From assembly GCA_016709225.1 (NCBI GenBank), contig JADJEE010000001.1:2666001-2730000 (forward strand): 64,000 bases of DNA. The letters are read 5' to 3'. The DNA is from Deltaproteobacteria bacterium. Lineage in GTDB: Bacteria; Myxococcota_A; Polyangia; Nannocystales; Nannocystaceae. How positions within the stretch are numbered: position 1 is the first letter of the stretch; each line of letters opens with the position of its first letter. The notes below the pieces were generated by a model that ran no database searches, was not told the origin of the DNA, and was given only the letters and a program-made list of their open reading frames with translations. Shown piece by piece: positions 46,826 to 58,695 of this stretch. A program made the position numbers and the translations under genes.

Positions 46826-47365
46826 CTAACCGCAGCGCTCGACCCAGTCCACCTGCGGCGGCACACCGGCACGCCACGCGACCACGTGGTCGGTGCCGTC
46901 GAGCTCGAACACGAAGTGCGCCGCGTCGGGCGGACCGATGCGCCAGGTGTGGCCGTCGGGCTCGTACTTGTGCGGGCCCTCGACGATGCCCTCGGGGTAG
47001 CGCGCGCGCAGCTCGTCCGCCGACATGCCCACGCGTCCGCCACCTTCGGCGACGATCGCCGCGTCGATGACGTCGACCCGCGTGACCACACCGTCGACGA
47101 CCAGCCACGTGAAGCGCGGCGGGGTGCCGGCGGCGGCCGGCGTCACGACGTGGCAACCCTCGGACGCGACCGCGAGCGCGTCGTCGCCGGTCCGCGCGGC
47201 GGCGGCGGCGTCGATGCCGAAGCGCAGGCGGCCCTGCGCCGCCATGGTGACGAGCTCGCCGTCGTCGACGAGCGCAGCGGTCGAGGTCGGCGCGACTGCG
47301 GGGCGACAGGCGAGGCCGCCCGCGAGGGCGAGGGACACCGCGACGCGAGAAGGGTTCGCCACCAT
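46826..47365 (-). CDS. Hypothetical lipoprotein, 179 aa
   Basis: A lipoprotein signal ends ALAGGLAC. The mature protein has about 150 residues with beta-rich character. The pattern of strands around GRVGMSADELRARYPEG and HFVFELDGTDHVVAWRAG is found in many bacterial extracytoplasmic proteins of unknown role. No enzyme motif was seen. ATG 47365 was preferred to the in-frame ATG at 47386 because it starts the signal peptide directly. It is divergent from the kinase gene, with about 130 bp between. Confidence 0.75.
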   Translation of the reverse strand: MVANPSRVAVSLALAGGLACRPAVAPTSTAALVDDGELVTMAAQGRLRFGIDAAAAARTGDDALAVASEGCHVVTPAAAGTPPRFTWLVVDGVVTRVDVIDAAIVAEGGGRVGMSADELRARYPEGIVEGPHKYEPDGHTWRIGPPDAAHFVFELDGTDHVVAWRAGVPPQVDWVERCG

Positions 47366-47441
47366 GCTCGCTTGCGGTTCTGTCACGGCCGCAGCGCCCG
47401 CGCAAACCGTCGCGCCACGATCGCGGGCGTGCGTCGCCTGC

Positions 47442-47447
47442 TATCCT
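47442..47447 (+). promoter_or_regulatory. Putative extended -10 (TATCCT) of the kinase gene
   Basis: TATCCT within TGCTATCCT lies 47 nt before GTG 47495; if used, the leader is longer than for most genes here. An alternative GTG at 47429 lies upstream of it. Confidence 0.35.
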
Positions 47448-47494
47448 CCGCCGACGCCGCCGTTCGAGCGCGGCGCAAGCGATGGGGCGAAGCC

Positions 47495-50400
47495 GTGAAC
47501 GACGACGACAGCGCGCCCCCACGACCGCCCGACGGCGCAACCGAGCCCTCCTCGCCACCCCGCGAGGGCTTCGAGACCGGTCATGTGCGACGCCTACTGG
47601 AGTCGCGGCTGTTCGCGATCGCGACCGCGCCGACCCGCATCGGCCGCTACACCGTGTTGCGTCGCATCGGCAGCGGCGGCATGGGCGTGGTGTACGCCGC
47701 GTATGACGAGGATCTCGATCGCCGCGTGGCCATCAAGCTGGTCGCACAGCCGGGCCGCGACGATGCCGATCACGTGTCGTCGCGGGTGCGTCGCGAGGCG
47801 CAGGCGCTCGGTCGCGTGACGCATCCCAACGTCGTCGCGGTGCACGAGGTCGGTGACCACGTCGCCGACGACGGCACCGTGTTCGTGTTCATCGCGATGG
47901 AGTTCGTGCGCGGTCAGACCCTGCGCGAGTGGCTCGCGGATGCCCACCCGTGGCGCAGCATCGTCGAGGTGCTCGTGCACGGCGGGCGCGGACTCGCGGC
48001 GGTACACGCCGCCGGCCTCGTGCACCGCGACGTCAAGCCCGAGAACCTGATGATCGACGACGCCCCAGCGGGCCGCCCGGGCCGTGTGCGCCTGATGGAC
48101 TTCGGGCTCGCGCGCCTCGAGCTCGACGCCACCACCGTCTCGAGTGACGACTGGCTCGAGCGCGAGGGCGACGATCCGCTGGCGTCGCCGATCATCACCC
48201 GCACCGGCGCGCTCATCGGCACGCCGGCGTACATGGCCCCCGAGCAGCAGCGCGGCGGCATGGTCAACGCGCGAGCCGACCAGTTCGCCTGGTGCGTGAT
48301 GGCGTGGGAAGCGTTGTACGGCGAGCGCCCGTTCGAGGGCGCGACGATCTCGGCGCTGTTCGAGCACGTCCGCTCGGGGCGCCGCCGCGAGCCGCGTTCG
48401 ACCCGCGCCGTGCCCAACCGCGTGCGTCGCGTGCTCGAGCGCGGGCTCGAGGTCGATCCGAGCGCACGCTGGCCGTCGATGGACGCGCTGCTCGACGCGA
48501 TCGGGCCGGGCCCCCGGCGTAGCCGCACGCTGGTGGCGACGCTCGGGCTCGGCGCTGGCGTGGCCGCGTTCGCGACGCTGCGCGACGACCCGCGCGCGTC
48601 GTGCCGCGACGACGCCGAGGCAATCCTGCACGCATGGACCGAGCCCCAGCGCGACGCGCTGCGCGAGCAGATCACCGGCACCGGCCTGGCGTACGCGCAG
48701 GACACCTGGGTGCGCGTCGAGCAGGGCATCGACGGCTGGCTCGCGCGCACCCGCGACGCGCGGCTGCAGGGCTGCGCCGCGTCGAGCTGGTCCGACGCGC
48801 TCCAGACCGCCCACCTGCGCTGCATCGCCGATCGCCAGCGCCGGTTCGCCGCGATGCTCGACGTCTTCGCGCAGGCCCAGGGCGAACATCGCGAGGCCAT
48901 GGTGGCCCGCGCGACCATGGCGGTCGGAGCCTTGCCGAGCCCGGAGCCATGCGCCGAGCTCGAGCCCCTGGCGGCGCGCGTGGAACCGCCCGGCGACGCG
49001 GTCGCCGACGAGGTCGACGCCTTGCGCGAGCGGGCCCGACACGTCGACGCGCTGCTGGCCGCCGGCGAGTACCCGCAGGCCGGCGACGAGGTGGGCGCGC
49101 TGGCTGCCGACGCGCGCGCGAGCAGCTACGCGCCGGTCCACGGCGAGATGATGCTGCTGCGGGCGCGCGTCGAGCGGGCGCTCGGCCGCTTCGCGCAGGC
49201 CGAGATCACGCTGCGCACCGGCTGGGCCGACGCGCTCGCGGCCGGCGACGACGAGCTCGCGTATCGCATCGCCGTGCAGCTGGTCTACGTGATCGGTGCG
49301 CGCCTCGGTCGCCACACCGAAGGGCTCGAGTGGGCCGTGCACGCCCGTGCGGAGCTGGTCCGCAATGGCACACCGCCGCGACTCGAGCACATGCTGCTCG
49401 GTGCACTGGGGACGCTGCACGAGATCCGCGGCGACTACGACCTCGCGCTGCAGGAGCAGCGCCAGGCGCTTGCGCTGCAAGAACAGGTGCTGCCGAGCGA
49501 CCACCCCGACCTCGCCCACAGCCTCAACAACATCGGCCTGGCCGAGGCCCAGCTGGGACGCATGGAGCCGGCGATCGTCGATCTCGAGCACGCCATCGGG
49601 CGCTACGAGGCCGCGTTCGGCCCCGAGCACCCGGAGATCGCCGACACCCTCAACAACCTCGGCATCTGCTACGAGCAGGCCGGGCGCTACGACGACTCCG
49701 AGCGCGTGCACCTGCGCGCCATGGCGATCCGCGAGCGCACGTTCGGCCCGGTCCACCAGGAGGTCGCGGTCTCGCTCAACAACCTCGGCACGCTCTACAA
49801 CCGCCGCGGCGACTACGACCAGGCGCTGGCGGTCTATCGACGCGGGCTCGCGATCATCGAGGCCACCCGCGGCCCCAACGACCGCACCGCCGCCGAGCTG
49901 CACAACAACATCGGCTGGCTGCACGACGTGCGCGGTGACTACGCCGCCGCACTCGACGAGTACCGACTCGCGCTCGCGATCGACGAGCACAACTTCGGCA
50001 GCGGCCACCCGGAGACCGCGTTCACGCTGACCAACATCGGCATCGCCTACGAGCGCATGAAGGACTACGAGCAGGCGCTCGGGTTCTACCGCCGCGCGCT
50101 CGCGGTCCGCGAGGCCAAGCTCGGGCCCGACCACGTCGAGCTCGCCGACACCCTGGTCGGCATCGGCAACGTCTACAAAGACATGGGCCGCTACGAGGAA
50201 GCCATCGCACAGCAGGATCGTGCACTGGCGCTCATCACCGCCGCCCGCGGCGCCGACCACGTCGACAACGCCACGCCGCTGGGCAACCGCGGCAACGTGC
50301 GGCGCGCCATGAAGCAGTACGATCGTGCGCTCGCCGATCTCGATCGCGCGCTCGCGCTGCGCGAGCCGGTGCTCGGCCCCGATCATCCGCGGGTCGCGTG

Positions 50401-50677
50401 GCTGCGACAGGTCCGCGGCGAGACGCTGTTGGAGCGCGGCGACGCGGCGGCGGCGGTGACGGAGTTCGAGGCGGCGCTGGCGGTCCGCAGCGCCGGCGAG
50501 CTCCCGCCCGCCGACCTCGCCGACACCCGCTTTGCGCTGGCGAGGGCGCTGCCGCCCTTCTCCCGCGAGCGCGCGCGCACCCTCGCACAGCAGGCCTGCG
50601 AGATCTTCCGCGGGCTGCCGCAGCGCGCCGAGGCCTCGCGTGATTGTGAGGCGTGGCTGCGCGCGCACGGTCGTTGA
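47495..50677 (+). CDS. Ser/Thr protein kinase with TM helix and TPR array, 1060 aa
   Basis: The kinase domain spans about residues 50-340. Its motifs are the Gly loop GSGGMGVVY (59-67), ATP Lys 81, HRDVKPENL near 180, DFGLAR near 205, and TPAYMAPEQ. A membrane helix follows (TLVATLGLGAGVAAFATL near 347). The extracytoplasmic part has a helical region and then about ten TPR units of the kinesin-light-chain type (LNNIGLAEAQLGRMEPAIVDLEHAI and so on). This PknB-like plan with C-terminal TPRs is very common in Myxococcota and links an outside protein-interaction array to cytoplasmic phosphorylation. Targets are unknown. GTG 47495 is the most likely start. Confidence 0.93.
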   Translation: MNDDDSAPPRPPDGATEPSSPPREGFETGHVRRLLESRLFAIATAPTRIGRYTVLRRIGSGGMGVVYAAYDEDLDRRVAIKLVAQPGRDDADHVSSRVRREAQALGRVTHPNVVAVHEVGDHVADDGTVFVFIAMEFVRGQTLREWLADAHPWRSIVEVLVHGGRGLAAVHAAGLVHRDVKPENLMIDDAPAGRPGRVRLMDFGLARLELDATTVSSDDWLEREGDDPLASPIITRTGALIGTPAYMAPEQQRGGMVNARADQFAWCVMAWEALYGERPFEGATISALFEHVRSGRRREPRSTRAVPNRVRRVLERGLEVDPSARWPSMDALLDAIGPGPRRSRTLVATLGLGAGVAAFATLRDDPRASCRDDAEAILHAWTEPQRDALREQITGTGLAYAQDTWVRVEQGIDGWLARTRDARLQGCAASSWSDALQTAHLRCIADRQRRFAAMLDVFAQAQGEHREAMVARATMAVGALPSPEPCAELEPLAARVEPPGDAVADEVDALRERARHVDALLAAGEYPQAGDEVGALAADARASSYAPVHGEMMLLRARVERALGRFAQAEITLRTGWADALAAGDDELAYRIAVQLVYVIGARLGRHTEGLEWAVHARAELVRNGTPPRLEHMLLGALGTLHEIRGDYDLALQEQRQALALQEQVLPSDHPDLAHSLNNIGLAEAQLGRMEPAIVDLEHAIGRYEAAFGPEHPEIADTLNNLGICYEQAGRYDDSERVHLRAMAIRERTFGPVHQEVAVSLNNLGTLYNRRGDYDQALAVYRRGLAIIEATRGPNDRTAAELHNNIGWLHDVRGDYAAALDEYRLALAIDEHNFGSGHPETAFTLTNIGIAYERMKDYEQALGFYRRALAVREAKLGPDHVELADTLVGIGNVYKDMGRYEEAIAQQDRALALITAARGADHVDNATPLGNRGNVRRAMKQYDRALADLDRALALREPVLGPDHPRVAWLRQVRGETLLERGDAAAAVTEFEAALAVRSAGELPPADLADTRFALARALPPFSRERARTLAQQACEIFRGLPQRAEASRDCEAWLRAHGR

Positions 50678-50697
50678 TCGCGCCCGCTGGCGATCAA
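50674..50697. terminator. Perfect 8-bp hairpin holding both convergent stop codons
   Basis: TTGATCGC (50674-50681) pairs with GCGATCAA (50690-50697) over an 8-nt loop. The kinase TGA and the CPBP protease TGA each lie in one arm. There is no U-tract beyond the arms. Confidence 0.5.
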
Positions 50698-51524
50698 GGG
50701 AACGTGCTGGCGATCAGCATCGCCATCAGCAGGTTGGCCGCGGCGTGGAACAGCGCCGGTGCCCACAGGCTGCCGCTGCGCCGCCACAGCCACGAGAACA
50801 GCAGCGACGGAAAGAACGTCGCCAGCCGCGCCAGCTCGAGCATGCCGACCAAATGCCCGAGCGCGAACACCAGGCTCGCCAGCACCGCCGCCGCGCCGAT
50901 CGGTGCGCCCAGCACCCGCCGCGACGCCGGCCAGCGCTGCTCGAGCGCACTCATGAGGTAGCCGCGATGGAACACCTCCTCGGGCAACGCGATCGCGAAC
51001 ACCTCGATCGCGACGGCCAGCAGCGCGCCCGCACCACCCCAGCGCGCCCACTCGGCCGGCACCCGCAGCGCGCCGGGCCAGAACGAGCCCTCGTAGGGGC
51101 GACACAGCCGCGCGAGGTAACGCTCGAGCCCGCCGGCCGCCGGCGTGAGCGACTCGATCGACAGCACCGGCGCGACCGGGGTGAGATCACCGTGGCACAC
51201 GCGGGCGTAGAACCACAGGAAGCCCAGCACGAACGGCGGGAACACCAGCAGCGCCAGCGTGGCGGCCCACCGGGCGCCACGCCACGACCACCGCGGCACC
51301 ACGCCGTCGGGCCCGACCTGCCACGCGCGCGCACGCTCCGGGTCGCGGCGCAGCATGAACCCCGGCAGCAGGTAGAACGCCGCGACCAACCCGAGGTAGC
51401 GCAGATCGCCGGGCAGCCCCAGCAGGCCCACCAGCGCGTAGCCGACGTACACCGCCGCGGTCACCAGCAGCGCCTGGCCGGCGAGCTCGGGTCGCAGCGG
51501 CAAGGCGACGGGGGGCTCGCGCAT
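50694..51524 (-). CDS. CPBP-family intramembrane glutamic protease, 276 aa
   Basis: The protein has about seven hydrophobic helices. The motifs of the CPBP/Abi family are present: EEVFHRGYL (EExxxR) near residue 180, a His in VFALGHLVG, and HAAANLL near the C-terminus. These supply the catalytic Glu and His ligands of Rce1-like proteases. Members of this family have been proposed as the sorting protease for MYXO-CTERM tails in myxobacteria. Since two such tails are encoded in this window, a myxosortase role is a reasonable guess, but other CPBP roles are possible. ATG 51524 begins a cytoplasmic segment before the first helix. Confidence 0.88.
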   Translation of the reverse strand: MREPPVALPLRPELAGQALLVTAAVYVGYALVGLLGLPGDLRYLGLVAAFYLLPGFMLRRDPERARAWQVGPDGVVPRWSWRGARWAATLALLVFPPFVLGFLWFYARVCHGDLTPVAPVLSIESLTPAAGGLERYLARLCRPYEGSFWPGALRVPAEWARWGGAGALLAVAIEVFAIALPEEVFHRGYLMSALEQRWPASRRVLGAPIGAAAVLASLVFALGHLVGMLELARLATFFPSLLFSWLWRRSGSLWAPALFHAAANLLMAMLIASTFP

Positions 51525-51574
51525 CGGCGGCCGGAAGGATAACGCGAACCGGCAGCGGCTTGGCGCGACCGCGG

Positions 51575-51991
51575 CTACTTCATCGTGCTCGACAGCTTGG
51601 CCAGGCGACGGCGCAGGCTCTCGAGGGTCTCGGACAGCGCATCGAGGTGATCGAGCACCCGCACGTCCTGGGCCAGCGCGCTCACGTGCTCGCGTCGCAC
51701 GTCGGGCGACTCGAGGGTTCGCAGCGCGAGCGTGAGATAGTCCTCGATCCGCGTCATCGCGAGCGCCGTCTCGCGCAGGTCGTCATCGATGAACAGCAGC
51801 GTGTTCTCGATGTCGCGCACCCGTGCGAGCTCACCCGGCACCGGCTGGGGCTGGCTACCGCGGTCGAGCAGGCGATCGCGCGCGCGCGCCCGGCGGCCGC
51901 TGGCCCGTCGCTCGGCACCGCCGCGCGGCTGCGACCCAGCACCCTCGTCGGGCATCGCGCGCTCCCAGGTCGGCTCGGCGGTCGTGCTCAT
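51575..51991 (-). CDS. Small helical coiled-coil protein, 138 aa
   Basis: The first 60 residues are charged and disordered (RGGAERRASGRRARARDR). The last 75 form a continuous amphipathic helix (ENTLLFIDDDLRETALAMTRIEDYLTLALRTLE and ALSETLESLRRRLAKLSS), probably a coiled coil. There is no signal peptide. ATG 51991 gives a clean N-terminus; the longer frame has no coding character. It is divergent from dnaG with 94 bp between. Its function is unknown. Confidence 0.75.
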   Translation of the reverse strand: MSTTAEPTWERAMPDEGAGSQPRGGAERRASGRRARARDRLLDRGSQPQPVPGELARVRDIENTLLFIDDDLRETALAMTRIEDYLTLALRTLESPDVRREHVSALAQDVRVLDHLDALSETLESLRRRLAKLSSTMK

Positions 51992-52067
51992 GGCACCTCG
52001 TTGGCTGCCACGTTCGGCCCCTGCTCCGCAAGTTTTCGGCGAGGTTGCGCCGATGCGGTCGCGATCG

Positions 52068-52073
52068 TAGGGA
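52068..52073 (+). promoter_or_regulatory. Putative -10 (TAGGGA) of dnaG
   Basis: TAGGGA ends 12 nt before the dnaG GTG at 52086, matching the short-leader spacing seen elsewhere. Confidence 0.35.
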
Positions 52074-52085
52074 TCCACCTCCGCC

Positions 52086-54023
52086 GTGGTCGCGATCCCC
52101 GACGACAAGGTCCAGGAAGTCCGAGACAAGGCCGACATCGTCGACCTCATCGGGCGCTACGTCGAGCTGCGTCGCGCGGGCGCCAACTACAAAGGTCTGT
52201 GCCCGTTCCACGGCGAGCGGACCCCGAGCTTCAACGTCAACCCCGCGCGCAAGGGCTTCAAGTGCTTCGGCTGCGGCCAGGGCGGCGACGCCATCCGCTT
52301 CGTGATGGAGATCGACGGCAAGAGCTTCCCGGAGGCGGTCCGCAAGCTCGCCGAGATGTACGGCGTGACGCTGCCCGCCGAGAGTCCGCAGGCGGCTGCG
52401 GCGCGCAACGAGAAGGACGAGGCCTACGCGCTGTGCCAGCTCGCCGCGGACACGTGGCGCAGCTGGCTCGAGCACGCGCCCGAGGGCGAGGCCGGGCGCG
52501 CCTACGTGGCGACGCGCGGCGTGGATGCCGAGACCGCCGCCGCGTTCCGCCTCGGCTACGCGCCGGCGCCCGCCGAGGCCGGCTGGGATCGACTCGCGAC
52601 CACGATCGCGAACAAGCGCCTGTCGCTGCCGCTGGCCGAGCGCCTGGGACTCATCGGCCGCAGCGAGAAGTCGCAGGGCTGGTACGACCGATTCCGCGGC
52701 CGCTTGGTGTTCCCCGTGATCGCGCCCGGCGGTGAGGTCGTCGCGTTCTCCGCCCGCGTGGTGCCCCCCCACGACGAGGCCCACGACGGCAACCCGCCGC
52801 CCAAGTACTACAACTCGCCCGAGTCGCTGCTCTTCACCAAGGGCAAGATGCTCTTCGGGCTGCACCAGGCCCGCGCGTCGCTGGCCGCGACGCGGCGCGC
52901 CATCTTGGTCGAGGGGAACCTCGATGTGGTGCGGATGCATCAGTGGGGACTGAAGGAGGCGGTTGCGCCCCTGGGCACCGCGCTGACCGCCGACCAGGCC
53001 AAGCTACTGGCGCGCTTCTGCGATCAGGTGGTGATGGCGTTCGACGGCGACGCCGCCGGTCGCAAGGCGGCATGGACGGCGCTGCCCCTGCTGCTCGAGG
53101 CCGATCTCGACGTGCGGATGGTGCTGCTGCCCGAGGGCCAGGACCCCGACAGCGTCGGGCGCGAGCGCCTCACCGCCCTTCTCTCACGCCCCGAGGCCGC
53201 GCTCGTGCAGATGATGCAGCGCATGAAGGAGAAGGCCGGCACCGCGGTGGACGCCCGCGCGCGCGCGTTGGATCGCATCTTGCCACTGGTGCTCAAGGCC
53301 CCGCGAGAGAGCCAGCGGGAGCTGTACGCAGACCGCGCAGCCGAGCTCTTCGAGCTCCCGCGCACCCGCATCGAGGCGACCCTGCGTCGGCTGGCGCAGT
53401 CCGAGTCGGGCGCTCGCTTGGAATCCGGCGGGCCATCGGCATCGAACCGCAGGGCCCCCGAGCGGGCCCCCCAACGTGGCCGCCCGCAAGAAAACTCTCG
53501 CGAAATTGGCTCGACAACCGGGGCACCTGTGACACTATCCGCCGCCGTGCAGCCCCTGCCGCCGCTTCCAGCGGGCCAGAGTCAACTGGCCATGCTGTTG
53601 GTCGACGTTCCCCATTTGGCGAGCGTGGCGGAGCGACAAGGCGCGCTCGATTGGATCGAAGACCCGCGCTTGGCCCCCATCGCGCACGCCGTGATCGATG
53701 GCGCTCGCCGCGGCGACGACCTCACGATGCCCGACCTACTCGCACTGGTCGAGCCCGCCGCACAGCCGCAGGTGCACGACGCGGTGTTCGCCGGGCGCTT
53801 CCGCGATCTCGGCGAACGCGACCCGCAGACCCTGCTGGTCGAGCTGCTGCGCAGCTGCGAGCGCGAGAAGCTCATCCGCCTCAAGCGCGCGGCCGAGGCC
53901 GACGTGCGTCGACTTTCTAGCCAAGGATTCGACCGCGAGGCCGCCGAGCGGCAGAATTACTCCTTGCAGCTCGCACGCCGCATCGACGAGCTGCGACGTC
54001 CGTACGACCCCCCCGCCCACTGA
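52086..54023 (+). CDS. dnaG: DNA primase, 645 aa
   Basis: The N-terminal zinc-binding domain has Cys 39, His 42, Cys 60 and Cys 63 (CPFH and CFGC). The central TOPRIM domain shows VEGNLDVV and VVMAFDGDAAGRKA, the acidic metal sites. The C-terminal 200 residues form the helicase-binding region with low conservation. The enzyme makes RNA primers at the replication fork. GTG 52086 matches the usual start. rpoD follows 91 bp downstream, the conserved dnaG-rpoD order of the macromolecular synthesis operon; rpsU is not present here. Confidence 0.96.
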   Translation: MVAIPDDKVQEVRDKADIVDLIGRYVELRRAGANYKGLCPFHGERTPSFNVNPARKGFKCFGCGQGGDAIRFVMEIDGKSFPEAVRKLAEMYGVTLPAESPQAAAARNEKDEAYALCQLAADTWRSWLEHAPEGEAGRAYVATRGVDAETAAAFRLGYAPAPAEAGWDRLATTIANKRLSLPLAERLGLIGRSEKSQGWYDRFRGRLVFPVIAPGGEVVAFSARVVPPHDEAHDGNPPPKYYNSPESLLFTKGKMLFGLHQARASLAATRRAILVEGNLDVVRMHQWGLKEAVAPLGTALTADQAKLLARFCDQVVMAFDGDAAGRKAAWTALPLLLEADLDVRMVLLPEGQDPDSVGRERLTALLSRPEAALVQMMQRMKEKAGTAVDARARALDRILPLVLKAPRESQRELYADRAAELFELPRTRIEATLRRLAQSESGARLESGGPSASNRRAPERAPQRGRPQENSREIGSTTGAPVTLSAAVQPLPPLPAGQSQLAMLLVDVPHLASVAERQGALDWIEDPRLAPIAHAVIDGARRGDDLTMPDLLALVEPAAQPQVHDAVFAGRFRDLGERDPQTLLVELLRSCEREKLIRLKRAAEADVRRLSSQGFDREAAERQNYSLQLARRIDELRRPYDPPAH

Positions 54024-54114
54024 CGCCGCCCACGGACGTCTTCCAAGGCGAGTGACGAGGCGATCCCCCGCCGACCTCGCACCCGCTTCCTTCCGCCCCG
54101 GATTTCATTAGCCC

Positions 54115-55974
<1,860 letters not shown>

Positions 55975-55998
55975 CAAATCCGCCGTGGCCGAGCGGCC

Positions 55999-56053
55999 GC
56001 GCGCGTTCGCGACGCGCGCACCGCAGGCCTGCGGGTGCGACCGGTTCGCGCAC
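55999..56053 (+). other. Three consecutive GC-rich hairpins after rpoD
   Basis: GCGCGCG/CGCGCGC (55999-56019, 7-nt loop), the perfect palindrome CCGCAGGCCTGCGG (56021-56034) and GTGCG/CGCAC (56035-56053) lie in a row starting 25 nt after the rpoD stop. They may stabilise the mRNA end or help stop transcription; no U-tract is present. Confidence 0.4.
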
Positions 56054-56087
56054 GCGCGGACGCTTGTTCGCGCCATGCTCGGCGTGA

Positions 56088-56093
56088 TAGGAC
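56088..56093 (+). promoter_or_regulatory. Putative extended -10 (TAGGAC)
   Basis: TAGGAC within TGATAGGAC lies after the rpoD 3' hairpins and 28 nt before TTG 56122, so the next gene may have its own promoter. Confidence 0.3.
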
Positions 56094-56121
56094 CACGCGC
56101 ATCGCCTCTGCGCTCGACGAC

Positions 56122-57942
<1,821 letters not shown>

Positions 57943-57993
57943 CCGGCGGCGACGCGCGCCGGCGCACGGGTGCGAACGCGTCCACCGCCGTGC

Positions 57994-57999
57994 TATCCC
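57994..57999 (+). promoter_or_regulatory. Putative extended -10 (TATCCC)
   Basis: TATCCC within TGCTATCCC ends 6 nt before ATG 58006. Confidence 0.4.
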
Positions 58000-58005
58000 T
58001 GGACG

Positions 58006-58695
58006 ATGCAGCTCGCCGCCCTGCTGACCGCGGCCGTTTGCGCGCTCGCGAAGCCAGCCCCGACCACGGGTGATCCGGACGAGCCGACCGATCGCGGCGC
58101 TGCGCTGCTGGGCTCGGCCGGGGCCGCCAGCGGCGGCGCGCTGGTGCTGCTGATCGTGCGCAACGTGCTGCTCGATCGCAGCTGTCCACTCGACGGCAGC
58201 AGCACCCGCTGCACCGCACGCGGCGACGTGGAGTCCGCGCTCGTCGGCACCCAGCTCGCGCTCGAGACGGCGGCGGTCGGGCTCGCGGCCGGCGGCGGCG
58301 TCGTGCTCGGTCGCAACCACGGCTGGCACGACGCCCGCGCGTGGCGTGAGCGACCGATCCGCAGGATCATCGGCGGTGGCGTGACGCTGGTCGTGGTCGG
58401 CGCGGGCGGCATCGCCGGTGCGATCGCCCTGCAGTTCACGTCGCTTTCCCACTGCGTGAGCGCCGAGATCGACTCGGGTGATGCGCTCGCGGGCGATCGC
58501 TGCATCAAGCGGCGCTATCCGGCGTGGACCACGATGCACTGGCTGTCGTTCACCGCGGTCGCGGCGGGCGCTGCCATCCTCGGCTACGGCACGGCGCATC
58601 GTCGCCAGGCCCGTCGGTTCGGCGGCGGCGCGATGCGGCTCGCACCGAGCTTCGCCCGCGATGGCGGCGGCCTCAGCCTCGTGGGCCGCTTCTAG
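58006..58695 (+). CDS. Hypothetical membrane protein, 229 aa
   Basis: A signal-like start (MQLAALLTAAVCALA) is followed by hydrophobic segments near residues 38-55, 82-102, 125-145 and 180-200, with a Cys-containing loop between the second pair (HCVSAEID and DRCIKRRY). It ends with SLVGRF. Four or so membrane helices are expected. No named family was recognised. Its 3' end overlaps the convergent dipeptidase gene by 23 bp. Confidence 0.78.
   Translation: MQLAALLTAAVCALAKPAPTTGDPDEPTDRGAALLGSAGAASGGALVLLIVRNVLLDRSCPLDGSSTRCTARGDVESALVGTQLALETAAVGLAAGGGVVLGRNHGWHDARAWRERPIRRIIGGGVTLVVVGAGGIAGAIALQFTSLSHCVSAEIDSGDALAGDRCIKRRYPAWTTMHWLSFTAVAAGAAILGYGTAHRRQARRFGGGAMRLAPSFARDGGGLSLVGRF

Noticed and set aside
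47594..50668. Antisense open frame of about 1000 codons opposite the kinase
   Set aside because: Mirror frame of a GC-rich TPR gene; its codon pattern follows from the sense strand. Similar mirror frames opposite rpoD and the frame-broken lipoprotein were also dropped.
55979..56062. Possible class II tRNA after rpoD
   Set aside because: The D-arm lacks a proper stem and A21, the T-loop is in the wrong place, and only five of seven acceptor pairs form.
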